Below, in pieces: positions 32,613 to 45,057 of a DNA stretch of 64,000 bases. Under the pieces are notes generated by a model, which saw only the letters and a list, made by a program, of their open reading frames with translations, had not been told where the DNA came from and did not search any database. Source of the stretch: Muricea muricata. Lineage: Eukaryota > Cnidaria > Anthozoa > Malacalcyonacea > Plexauridae. How positions within the stretch are numbered: the stretch's first letter is position 1; each line of letters starts with the position of its first letter. The position numbers and the translations under genes were made by a program. Location: the NCBI GenBank assembly GCA_963855995.1, contig OY979730.1, positions 6,025,341-6,089,340 on the forward strand, written 5' to 3'.

Positions 32613-34224
32613 CATCAAAATCGCGTTTTTAGCGCTCTAGAAGCGATTTGAGCGTAAAAACATGCTCAAATCAGAAACTAAAGATTCCCGTCTAAAATCA
32701 ATCACGGCGACGTTTTAGAGCTTAAAATGATAATTTTAGTGCTAAAATGAACGAGTTAAGCGCAATGATATAATGCAATCACAGACCTAAAAGAGACCTT
32801 CTAATTGGAAATTGAAGAACTTAGCAAGTCGGAAATTAAGTTTTCGGCGGTCAAACCATGGAGATGAGTGAAATAACATGTTGAAATGAGAAACCTATAA
32901 CTAGCTTGTAAACTGAAAAGAAACGATCTTAGAATCATCAAAATCGCGTTTTTAGCACTCTAGAAGTGATTTGAGCGTAAAAACATGCAAAAATCACCAA
33001 CTATAGCTTCGCGTCTTTAGTCGTTCACGGCGACGTTTTAGAGCTTAAAATGATATTTTAGTGCTAAAGTTAACGAATTGAGCGCTATTATGCACTGCAA
33101 TCACGGACTTAAAAGAGACTTTTTAAATGAAAATTGCAGAACTTAGAAAGTCGGGAATCAAGTTTTCGGCGCTCAAGCCACGGAGATGAGATAAATAACA
33201 TGTTGAAATGAGAAACCTTAAACTAAGTTATAAACTGAAAAGAAACGATCTTAGAATCATCAAAATCGCGTTTTTAGCGCTCTAGAAGCGATTTGAGCGT
33301 AAAAACATGCTCAAATCAGAAACTAAAGATTCCTGTCTAAAATCAATCACGGCGACGTTTTAGAGCTTAAAATGATATTTTTAGTGCTAAAGTGAATGAG
33401 TTAAGCGCAATGATATAATGCAATCACGGACCTAAAAGAGACCTTCTAATTGGAAATTGAAGAACTTAGCAAATCGGGAATTAAGTTTTCGGCGGTCAAA
33501 CCATGGAGATGAGTGAAATAACATGTTGAAATGAGAAACCTATAACTAGCTTGTAAACTGAAAAGAAACGATCTTAGAATCATCAAAATCACGTTTTTAG
33601 CGCTCTAGAAGCGATTTGAGCGTAAAAACATGCGAAAATCACCAACTATAGATTCGCGTCTTTAGTCGTTGACGGCGACGTTTTAGAGCTTAAAATGATA
33701 TTTTAGTGCTAAAGTTAACGAATTGAGCGCTATGATGTACTGCAATCACGCACTTAAAAGAGACCTTCTAAATGAAAATTGCAGAACTTAGCAAGTCGGG
33801 AATCAAGTTTTCGGCGCTCAAACCATGGAGATGAGTGAAATAACATGTTGAAATGCGAAACCTATATCTAGCTTGTAATCTGAAAAGACACGATCTTAGA
33901 ATTATCAAAATCGCGTTTTTAGCGCTGTAGAAGCGATTTGAGCGTAAAAAGATGCTCAAGTCACCAACTAAAGATTCGCGTCTTAAATCGTTCACGGCGA
34001 CGTTTTAGAGCTTAAAATGATATTTCAGTGCTAAAGTTAACGAACTGAGCGCTATGATTAACTGCAATCACGGACTTAAAAGACACCTTCTAAATGAAAA
34101 TTGCAGAACTTAGCAAGTCGGGAATCAAGTTTTCGGCGCTCAAACCATGGAGATGAGTGAAATAATATGTTGAAATGAGCAACCTATAACTAGCTTATAA
34201 ACAGAAAAGAAGCGATCTTAGATT
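32613..34224 (+). repeat. 1612-bp duplication, copy 2 (B A2 B D A)
   Basis: Unit starts are 32818 (B), 33140 (A2), 33463 (B), 33785 (D) and 34107 (A). I saw no difference from copy 1 in the stretches compared; similarity continues to about 34345, where TTTTTAGTG replaces AATTTTAGTG. The size equals that of the unrelated pair at 4.2-7.4 kb (five units), but the content differs. Confidence 0.9.
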
Positions 34225-36683
34225 CATCAAAATCGCGTTTTTAGCGCTCTAGAAGCGATTTGAGCGTAAAAACATGCTCAAATCAGAAACTAAAGATTCC
34301 CGTCTAAAATCAATCACGGCGACGTTTTAGAGCTTAAAATGATATTTTTAGTGCTAAAGTGAACGAGTTAAGCGCAATGATATAATGCAATCACGGACCT
34401 AAAAGAGACCTTCTAATTGGAAATTGAAGAACTTAGCAAGTCGGGAATTAAGTTTTCGGCGGTCAAACCATGGAGATGAGTGAAGTAACATGTTGAAATG
34501 AGAAACCTATAACTAGCTTGTAAACTGGAAAGAAACGAGCTTAGAATCATCAAAATCGCGTTTTTAGCACTCTAGAAGTGATTTGAGCGTAAAAACATGC
34601 GAAAATCACCAACTATAGATTCGCGTCTTTAGTCGTTCACGGCAACGTTCTAGAGCTTAAAATGATATTTTAGTGCTAAAGTTAACGAATTGAGCGCTAT
34701 GATGTACTGCAATCACGGACTTAAAAGAGACCTTCTAAATGAAAATTGCAGAACTTAGCAAGTCGGGAATCAAGTTTTCGGCGCTCAAACCATGGAGATG
34801 AGTGAAATAACATGTTGAAATGCGAAACCTATATCTAGCTTGTAATCTGAAAAGACACGATCTTAGAATCATCAAAATCGCGTTTTTAGTGCTGTAGAAG
34901 CGATTTGAGCTTAAAAACATGCTCAAGTCACCAACTAAAGATTCGCGTCTTAAATCGTTCACGGCGACGTTTTAGAGCTTAAAATGATATTTCAGTGCTA
35001 AAGTTAACGAATTGAGCGCTATGATTAACTGTAATCACGGACTTAAAAGAGACCTTCTAAATGAAAATTGCAGAACTTAGCAAGTCGGGAATCAAGTTTT
35101 CGGCGCTCAAACCATGGAGATGAGTGAAATAACATGTTGAAATGAGCAACCTATAAATAGCTTATAAACTGAAAAGAAACGATCTTAGAATCATCAAAAT
35201 CGCGTTTTTAGCGATCTAGAAGCGATTTGAGCGTAAAAACATGCTCAAATCAGAAACTAAAGATTCCTGTCTAAAATCAATCACGGCGACGTTTTAGAGC
35301 TTAAAATGATATTTTTAGTGCTAAAGTGAACGAGTTAAGCGCAATGATATAATGCAATCACAGACCTAAAAGAGACCTTCTAATTGGAAATTGAAGAACT
35401 TAGCAAGTCGGGAAACAAGTTTTCATCGCTCGAACCACGGAGATGAGTGAAATAACATGTTGAAATGAGAAACCTTAAACTAAGTTATAAACTGAAAAGA
35501 AACGATCTTAGAATCATCAAAATCGCGTTTTTAGCGCTCTAGAAACTATTTGAGCGTAAAAACATCCTCAAATCACCAACTATAGATTCGCGTCTTAAAT
35601 CGTTCACGGCGACGTTTTAGAGCTTAAAATGATATTTCAGTGCTAAAGTTAACGAATTGAGCGCTATGATGTACTGCACTCACGGACTTAAAAGAGACCT
35701 TCTAAATGAAAATTGCAGAACTTAGCAAGTCGGCAATCAAGTTTTCAGCGCTCAAACCCTGGAGATGAGTGAAATAACATGTTGAAATGCGAAACCTATA
35801 ACTAGCTTGTAATCTGAAAAGACACGATCTTAGAATCATCAAAATCGCGTTTTTAGCGCTGTAGCAGCGATTTAAGCATAAAACATGCTCAAATCCCCAA
35901 CTATAGATTCACGTCTTAAATCGTTCACGGCGACGTTTTAGAGCTTAAAATGATATTTCAGTGCTAACGTTAACGAATTGAGCGCTATGATGTACTGCAA
36001 TCACGGACTTAAAAGAGACCTTCTAAATAAAAATTGGAGAACTTAGCAAGTCGGGAATTAAGTTTTCAGCGCTCAAACCACGGAGATGAGTAAAATAACA
36101 TGTTGAAATCAGAAACCTATAAGTAGCTTATAAACGTAAAAGAAATGATCTTAGAATCATCAAAATCGCGTTTTTAAAGCTGTAGAAGCGATTTGACCGT
36201 AAAAACATGCTCAAATCAGAAACTAAAGATTCCTCTCAAAAATCAATCACTGCCACGTTTTAGAGCTTAAAATGATATTTTTAGTGCTAAAATGAACGAG
36301 TTAAGCGCAATGATATAATGCAATCACGGACCTAAAAGAGACCTTCTAAATGGAAATTGAAGAACTTAGCAAGTCGGGAAACAAGTTTTCGGCGCCAAAC
36401 CATGGAGATGAGTGAAATAACATGTTGAAATGCGAAACCTATATCTGGCTTGTAATCTGAAAAGACACGATCTTAGAATCATCAAAATCGCGTTTTTAGC
36501 GCTGTAGAAGCGATTTGAGCGTAAAAAGATGCTCAAGTCACCAACTAAAGATTCGCGTCTTTAATCGTTCACGGCGACGTTTTAGAGCTTAAAATGATAT
36601 TTCAGTGCTAAAGTTAACGAACTGAGCGCTATGATTAACTGCAATCACGGACTTAAAAGACACCTTCTAAATGAAAATTGCAG
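34225..36683 (+). repeat. Satellite units B D A E C F D
   Basis: Unit starts are 34430 (B), 34752 (D), 35074 (A), 35397 (E), 35719 (C), 36040 (F) and 36363 (D). The D-A-E-C-F series parallels 23155-24764. The 34430-36039 part shares AGCTTAAAAACATG and the A-unit change TATAAATAG with 23155-23799. The F unit at 36040 has its own changes (AAACGTAAAAG, TTTGACCG, CACTGCCACG). Confidence 0.85.
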
Positions 36684-39600
36684 AACTTAGCAAGTCGGGA
36701 ATCAAGTTTTCGGCGCTCAAACCATGGAGATGAGTGAAATAACATGTTGAAATGAGCAACCTATAACTAGCTTATAAACAGAAAAGAAGCGATCTTAGAT
36801 TCATCAAAATCGCGTTTTTAGCGCTCTAGAAGCGATTTCAGCGTAAAAACATGCTCAAATCACAAACTAAAGATTCCCGTCTAAAATCAATCACGGCGAC
36901 GTTTTAAAGCTTAAAATGATATTTTTAGTGCTAAAGTGAACGAGTTAAGCGCAATGATATAATGCAATCACGGACCTAAAAGAGACCTTCTAATTGGAAA
37001 TTGAAGAACTTAGCAAGTCGGGAGTTAAGTTTTCGGCGGTCAAACCATGGAGATGAGTGAAGTAACATGTTGAAATGAGAAACTTATAACTAGCTTGTAA
37101 ACTGGAAAGAAACGATCTTAGAATCATCAAAATCGCGTTTTTAGCACTCTAGAAGTGATTTGAGCGTAAAAACATGCGAAAATCACCAACTATAGATTCG
37201 CGTCTTTAGTCGTTCACGGCGACGTTTTAGAGCTTAAAATGATATTTTAGTGCTAAAGTTAACGAATTGAGCGCTATGATGTACTGCAATCACGGACTTA
37301 AAAGAGACCTTCTAAATGAAAATTGCAGAACTTAGCAAGTCGGGAATCAAGTTTTCGGCGCTCAAAATATGGAGATGAGTAAAATAACATGTTGAAATGC
37401 GAAACCTATAACTAGCTTGTAATCTGAAAAGACACGATCTTAGAATCATCAAAATCGCGTTTTTAGCGCTGTAGCAGCGATTTAAGCATAAAACATGCTC
37501 AAATCCCCAACTATAGATTCACGTCTTAAATCGTTCACGGCGACGTTTTAGAGCTTAAAATGATATTTCAGTGCTAAAGTTAACGAATTGAGCGCTATGA
37601 TGTACTGCAATCACGGACTTAAAAGAGACCTTCTAAATAAAAATTGCAGAACTTAGCAAGTCGGGAATTAAGTTTTCGGCGCTCAAACCACGGAGATGAG
37701 TGAAATAACATGTTAAAATCAGAAACCTATAAGTAGCTTATAAACTGAAAAGAAGCGATCTTAGAATCATCAAAATTGCGTTTTTAAAGCTGTAGAAGCG
37801 ATTTGAGCGTAAAAACATGTTCAAATCAGAAAATAAAGATTCCTGTCTAAAATCAATCACTGCGACGTTTTAGAGCTTAAAATGGTATTTTTAGTGCTAA
37901 AATGAACGAGTTAAGCGCAATGATATAATGCAATCACGGACCTGAAAGAGACCTTCTAAATGGAAATTGAAGAACTTAGCAAGTCGGGAAACAAGTTTTC
38001 GGCGCCAAACCATGGAGATGAGTGAAATAACATGTTGAAATGCGAAACCTATATCTAGCTTGTAATCTGAAAGACACGATCTTAGAATCATCAAAATCGC
38101 GTTTTTAGCGCTGTAGAAGCAATTTGAGCGTAAAAACATGCTCAAGTCACCAACTAAAGATTCGCGTCTTAAATCGTTCACAGCGACGTTTTAGAGCTTA
38201 AAATGATATTTCAGTGCTAAAGTTAACGAACTGAGCGCTATGATTAACTGCAATCACGGACTTAAAAGAGACCTTCTAAATGAAAATTGCAGAACTTAGC
38301 AAGTCGGGAATCAAATTTTCGGCGTTCAAACCATGGAGATGAGTGAAATAACATGTTGAAATGAGCAACCTATAACTAGCTTATAAACTGAAAAGAAACG
38401 ATCTTAGAATCATCAAAATCGCGTTTTTAGCGCTCTAGAAGCGATTTGAGCGTAAAAACATGCTCAAATCAGAAACTAAAGATTCCCGTCTAAAATCAAT
38501 CACGGCGACGTTTTAGAGCTTAAAATGATAATTTTAGTGCTAAAGTGAACGAGTTAAGCGCAATGATATAATGCAATCACAGACCTAAAAGAGACCTTCT
38601 AATTGGAAATTGAAGAACTTAGCAAGTCGGAAATTAAGTTTTCGGCGGTCAAACCATGGAGATGAGTCAAATAACATGTTGAAATGAGAAACCTATAACT
38701 ATCTTGTAAACTGAAAAGAAACGATCTTAGAATCATCAAAATCGCGTTTTTAGCACTCTAGAAGTGATTTGAGCGTAAAAACATGCGAAAATCACCAACT
38801 ATACATTCGCGTCTTTAGTCGTTCACGGCGACGTTTTAGAGCTTAAAATGATATTTTAGTGCTAAAGTTAACGATTTGAGCGCTATTATGCACTGCAATC
38901 ACGGACTTAAAAGAGACCTTTTAAATGAAAATTGCAGAACTTAGAAAGTCGGGAATCAAGTTTTCGGCGCTCAAACCACGGAGATGAGATAAATAACATG
39001 TTGAAATGAGAAACCTTAAACTAAGTTATAAACTGAAAAGAAACGATCTTAGAATCATCAAAATCGCGTTTTTAGCGCTCTAGAAGCCATTTGAGCGTAA
39101 AAACATGCTCAAATCAGAAACTAAAGATTCCTGTCTAAAATCAATCACTGCGACGTTTTAGAGCTTAAAATGATATTTTTAGTGCTAAAATGAACGAGTT
39201 AAGCGCAATGATATAATGCAATCACGGACCTAAAAGAGACCTTCTAAATGGAAATTGAAGAACTTAGCAAGTCGGGAAAAAAGTTTTCGGCGCCAAACCA
39301 TGGAGATGAGTGAAATAACATGTTGAAATGCGAAACCTATATCTAGCTTGTAATCTGAAAAGACACGATCTTAGAATCATCAAAATCGCGTTTTTAGCGC
39401 TGTAGAAGCGATTTGAGCGTAAAAAGATGCTCAAGTCACCAACTAAAGATTCGCGTCTTTAATCGTTCACGGCGACGTTTTAGAGCTTAAAATGATATTT
39501 CACTGCTAAAGTTAACGAACTGAGCGCTATGATTAACTGCAATCACGGACTTAAAAGACACCTTCTAAATGAAAATTGCAGAACTTAGCAAGTCGGGAAT

Positions 39601-40225
39601 CAAGTTTTCGGCGCTCAAACCATGGAGATGAGTGAAATAACATGTTGAAATGAGCAACCTATAACTAGCTTATAAACAGAAAATAAGCGATCTTAGATTC
39701 ATCAAAATCGCGTTTTTAGCGCTCTAGAAGCGATTTGAGCGTAAAAACGTGCGAAAATCACAAACTAAAGATTCCCGTCTAAAATCAATCACGGCGACGT
39801 TTTAGAGCTTAAAATGATATTTTTAGTGCTAAAATGAACGAGTTAAGCGCAATGATATAATGCAATCACGGACCTAAAAGAGACCTTCTAAATGGAAATT
39901 GAAGAACTTAGCAAGTCGGGAAAAAAGTTTTCGGCGCCAAACCATGGAGATGAGTGAAATAACATGTTGAAATGCGAAACCTATATCTAGCTTGTAATCT
40001 GAAAAGACACGATCTTAGAATCATCAAAATCGCGTTTTTAGCGCTGTAGAAGCGATTTGAGCGTAAAAAGATACTCAAGTCACCAACTAAAGATTCGCGT
40101 CTTTAATCGTTCACGGCGACGTTTTAGAGCTTAAAATGATATTTTAGTGATAAAGTTAACGAACTGAGCGCTATGATTAACTGCAATCACGGACTTAAAA
40201 GACACCTTCTAAATGAAAATTGCAG
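36684..40225 (+). repeat. 3542-bp block, copy 1 (A B C F D A B A2 D A D)
   Basis: Unit starts are 36684 (A), 37007 (B), 37329 (C), 37650 (F), 37973 (D), 38293 (A), 38616 (B), 38938 (A2), 39261 (D), 39582 (A) and 39905 (D). Most units have a partner 3542 bp downstream. Private links are CTCAAAATATGGAG with GAGTAAAATAAC, AACTTATAAC, CATGTTCAAATC, and the one-base deletion CTGAAAGACAC that makes the D unit 320 bp. The D-A pair at 39261 is duplicated once at 39905 (644 bp), sharing GGGAAAAAAG. Confidence 0.85.
37650..37972 (+). repeat. Reference F-type monomer (323 bp)
   Basis: Example of F: a head with CCACGGAG, CATGTTAAAATCAG and CCTATAAGTAG, then TTTTTAAAGCTGTAGAAG, CTCAAATCAGAAA-like text (TTCAAATC here), CACTGCGACG and GCTAAAATGAACGAG. 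It precedes D nearly always. It may descend from D*, which shares the TATAAGTAG head. Confidence 0.75.
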
Positions 40226-43200
40226 AACTTAGCAAGTCGGGAATCAAGTTTTCGGCGCTCAAACCATGGAGATGAGTGAAATAACATGTTGAAATGAGCA
40301 ACCTATAACTAGCTTATAAACAGAAAAGAAGCGATCTTAGATTCATCAAAATCGCGTTTTTAGCGCTCTAGAAGCGATTTGAGCGTAAAAACATGCTCAA
40401 ATCACAAACTAAAGATTCCCGTCTAAAATCAATCACGGCGACGTTTTAGAGCTTAAAATGATATTTTTAGTGCTAAAGTGAACGAGTTAAGCGCAATGAT
40501 ATAATGCAATCACGGACCTAAAAGAGACCTTCTAATTGGAAATTGAAGAACTTAGCAAGTCGGGAATTAAGTTTTCGGCGGTCAAACCATGGAGATGAGT
40601 GAAGTAACATGTTGAAATGAGAAACTTATAACTAGCTTGTAAACTGGAAAGAAACGATCTTAGAATCATCAAAATCGCGTTTTTAGCACTCTAGAAGTGA
40701 TTTGAGCGTAAAAACATGCGAAAATCACCAACTATAGATTCGCGTCTTTAGTCGTTCACGGCGACGTTTTAGAACTTAAAATGATATTTTAGTGCTAAAG
40801 TTAACGAATTGAGCGCTATGATGTACTGCAATCACGGACTTAAAAGAGACCTTCTAAATGAAAATTGCAGAACTTAGCAAGTCGGGAATCAAGTTTTCGG
40901 CGCTCAAAATATGGAGATGAGTAAAATAACATGTTGAAATGCGAAACCTATAACTAGCTTGTAATCTGAAAAGACACGATCTTAGAATCATCAAAATCGC
41001 GTTTTTAGCGCTGTAGCAGCGATTTAAGCATAAAACATGCTCAAATCCCCAACTATAGATTCACGTCTTAAATCGTTCACGGCGACGTTTTAGAGCTTAA
41101 AATGATATTTCAGTGCTAAAGTTAACGAATTGAGCGCTATGATGTACTGCAATCACGGACTTAAAAGAGACCTTCTAAATAAAAATTGCAGAACTTAGCA
41201 AGTCGGGAATTAAGTTTTCGCCGCTCAAACCACGGAGATGAGTGAAATAACATGTTAAAATCAGAAACCTATAAGTAGCTTATAAACTGAAAAGAAGCGA
41301 TCTTAGAATCATCAAAATTGCGTTTTTAAAGCTGTAGAAGCGATTTGAGCGTAAAAACATGTTCAAATCAGAAAATAAAGATTCCTGTCTAAAATCAATC
41401 ACTGCGACGTTTTAGAGCTTAAAATGATATTTTTAGTGCTAAAATGAACGAGTTAAGCGCAATGATATAATGCAATCACGGACCTAAAAGAGACCTTCTA
41501 AATGGAAATTGAAGAACTTAGCAAGTCGGGAAACAAGTTTTCGGCGCCAAACCATGGAGATGAGTGAAATAACATGTTGAAATGCGAAACCTATATCTAG
41601 CTTGTAATCTGAAAGACACGATCTTAGAATCATCAAAATCGCGTTTTTAACGCTGTAGAAGCAATTTGAGCGTAAAAACATGCTCAAGTCACCAACTAAA
41701 GATTCGCGTCTTAAATCGTTCACAGCGACGTTTTAGAGCTTAAAATGATATTTCAGTGCTAAAGTTAACGAACTGAGCGCTATGATTAACTGCAATCACG
41801 GACTTAAAAGAGACCTTCTAAATGAAAATTGCAGAACTTAGCAAGTCGGGAATTAAGTTTTCGGCGCTCAAACCACGGAGATGAGTGAAATAACATGTTA
41901 AAATCAGAAACCTATAAGTAGCTTATAAACTGAAAAGAAGCGATCTTAGAATCATCAAAATTGCGTTTTTAAAGCTGTAGAAGCGATTTGAGCGTAAAAA
42001 CATGTTCAAATCAGAAAATAAAGATTCCTGTCTAAAATCAATCACTGCGACGTTTTAGAGCTTAAAATGATATTTTTAGTGCTAAAGTGAACGAGTTAAG
42101 CGCAATGATATAATGCAATCACAGACCTAAAAGAGACCTTCTAATTGGAAATTGAAGAACTTAGCAAGTCGGAAATTAAGTTTTCGGCGGTCAAACCATG
42201 GAGATGAGTCAAATAACATGTTGAAATGAGAAACCTATAACTATCTTGTAAACTGAAAAGAAACGATCTTAGAATCATCAAAATCGCGTTTTTAGCACTC
42301 TAGAAGTGATTTGAGCGTAAAAACATGCGAAAATCACCAACTATAGATTCGCGTCTTTAGTCGTTCACGGCGACGTTTTAGAGCTTAAAATGATATTTTA
42401 GTGCTAAAGTTAACGAATTGAGCGCTATTATGCACTGCAATCACGGACTTAAAAGAGACCTTTTAAATGAAAATTGCAGAACTTAGAAAGTCAGGAATCA
42501 AGTTTTCGGCGCTCAAACCACGGAGATGAGATAAATAACATGTTGAAATGAGAAACCTTAAACTAAGTTATAAACTGAAAAGAAACGATCTTAGAATCAT
42601 CAAAATCGCGTTTTTAGCGCTCTAGAAGCGATTTGAGCGTAAAAACATGCTCAAATCAGAAACTAAAGATTCCTGTCTAAAATCAATCACTGCGACGTTT
42701 TAGAGCTTAAAATGATATTTTTAGTGCTAAAATGAACGAGTTAAGCGCAATGATATAATGCAATCACGGACCTAAAAGAGACCTTCTAAATGGAAATTGA
42801 AGAACTTAGCAAGTCGGGAAAAAAGTTTTCGGCGCCAAACCATGGAGATGAGTGAAATAACATGTTGAAATGCGAAACCTATATCTAGCTTGTAATCTGA
42901 AAAGACACGATCTTAGAATCATCAAAATCGCGTTTTTAGCGCTGTAGAAGCGATTTGAGCGTAAAAAGATGCTCAAGTCACCAACTAAAGATTCGCGTCT
43001 TTAATCGTTCACGGCGACGTTTTAGAGCTTAAAATGATATTTCACTGCTAAAGTTAACGAACTGAGCGCTATGATTAACTGCAATCACGGACTTAAAAGA
43101 CACCTTCTAAATGAAAATTACAGAACTTAGCAAGTCGGGAATCAAGTTTTCGGCGCTCAAACCATGGAGATGAGTGAAATAACATGTTGAAATGAGCAAC

Positions 43201-43446
43201 CTATAACTAGCTTATAAACAGAAAAGAAGCGATCTTAGATTCATCAAAATCGCGTTTTTAGCGCTCTAGAAGCGATTTGAGCGTAAAAACATGCTCAAAT
43301 CACAAACTAAAGATTCCCGTCTAAAATCAATCACGGCGACGTTTTAGAGCTTAAAATGATATTTTTAGTGCTAAAGTGAACGAGTTAAGCGCAATGATAT
43401 AATGCAATCACGGACCTAAAAGAGACCTTCTAATTGGAAATTGAAG
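40226..43446 (+). repeat. 3542-bp block, copy 2 (A B C F D F B A2 D A)
   Basis: Unit starts are 40226 (A), 40549 (B), 40871 (C), 41192 (F), 41515 (D, 320 bp), 41835 (F), 42158 (B), 42480 (A2), 42803 (D) and 43124 (A). The unit at 41835 has an F body where copy 1 has A (38293): its head repeats the F unit at 41192 and its tail is A-like, so one unit was replaced by exchange. The extra D-A pair of copy 1 is absent. Confidence 0.85.
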
Positions 43447-45057
43447 AACTTAGCAAGTCGGGAATTAAGTTTTCGGCGGTCAAGCCATGGAGATGAGTGA
43501 AGTAACATGTTGAAATGAGAAACTTATAACTAGCTTGTAAACTGGAAAGAAACGATCTTAGAATCATCAAAATCGCGTTTTTAGCACTCTAAAAGTGATT
43601 TGAGCGTAAAAACATGCGAAAATCACCAACTATAGATTCGCGTCTTTAGTCGTTCACGGCGACGTTTTAGAGCTTAAAATGATATTTTTAGTGCTAAAGT
43701 TAACGAATTGAGCGCTATGATGTACTGCAATCACGGACTTAAAAGAGACCTTCTAAATGAAAATTGCAGAACTTAGCGAGTCGGGAAACAAGTATTCGGC
43801 GCCAAACCTTGGAGATGAGTGAAATAACATGTTGAAATGCGAAACCTATAACTAGCTTGTAATCTGAAAAGACACGATCTTAGAATCATCAAAATCGCGT
43901 TTTTAGCGCTGTAGAAGCAATTTGAGCGTAAAAACATGCTCAAATCCCCAACTATAGATTCACGTCTTAAATCGTTCACGGCGACGTTTTAGAGCTTAAA
44001 ATGATATTTCAGTGCTAAAGTTAACGAATTGAGCGCTATGATGTACTGCAATCACGGACTTAAAAGAGACCTTCTAAATAAAAATTGCAGAACTTAGCAA
44101 GTCGGGAATTAAGTTTTCGGCGCTCAAACCACGGAGATGAGTGAAATAACATGTTAAAATCAGAAACCTATAAGTAGCTTATAAACTGAAAAGAAGCGAT
44201 CTTAGAATCATCAAAATCGCGTTTTTAGCGCTCTAGAAGCGATTTGAGCGTAAAAACATGCTCAAATCAGAAACTAAAGATTCCCGTCTAAAATCAATCA
44301 CGGCGACGTTTTAGAGCTTAAAATGATAATTTTAGTGCTAAAGTGAACGAGTTAAGCGCAATGATATAATGCAATCACAGACCTAAAAGAGACCTTCTAA
44401 TTGGAAATTGAAGAACTTAGCAAGTCGGAAATTAAGTTTTCGGCGGTCAAACCATGGAGATGAGTCAAATAACATGTTGAAATGAGAAACCTATAACTAT
44501 CTTGTAAACTGAAAAGAAACGATCTTAGAATCATCAAAATCGCGTTTTTAGCACTCTAGAAGTAATTTGAGCGTAAAAACATGCGAAAATCACCAACTAT
44601 AGATTCGCGTCTTTAGTCGTTCACGGCGACGTTTTAGAGCTTAAAATGATATTTTAGTGCTAAAGTTAACGAATTGAGCGCTATTATGCACTGCAATCAC
44701 GGACTTAAAAGAGACCTTTTAAATGAAAATTGCAGAACTTAGAAAGTCGGGAATCAAGTTTTCGGCGCTCAAACCACGGAGATGAGATAAATAACATGTT
44801 GAAATGAGAAACCTTAAACTAAGTTATAAACTGAAAAGAAACGATCTTAGAATCATCAAAATCGCGTTTTTAGCGCTCTAGAAGCGATTTGAGCGTAAAA
44901 ACATGCTCAAATCAGAAACTAAAGATTCCTGTCTAAAATCAATCACGGCGACGTTTTAGAGCTTAAAATGATATTTTAGTGCTAAAGTTAACGAATTGAG
45001 CGCTATGATGTACTGCAATCACGGACTTAAAAGAGACCTTCTAAATGAAAATTGCAG
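43447..45057 (+). repeat. Satellite units B, D/C, F/A, B, A2/B hybrids
   Basis: Unit starts are 43447 (B), 43770 (D head and GTAGAAGC joined to a C body CTCAAATCCCC), 44091 (F head joined to an A body), 44414 (B) and 44736 (A2 head and body joined to a B tail). Three of the five units are junctions between subtypes, the densest cluster of recombinants I see, immediately left of the dimer array. Confidence 0.8.
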
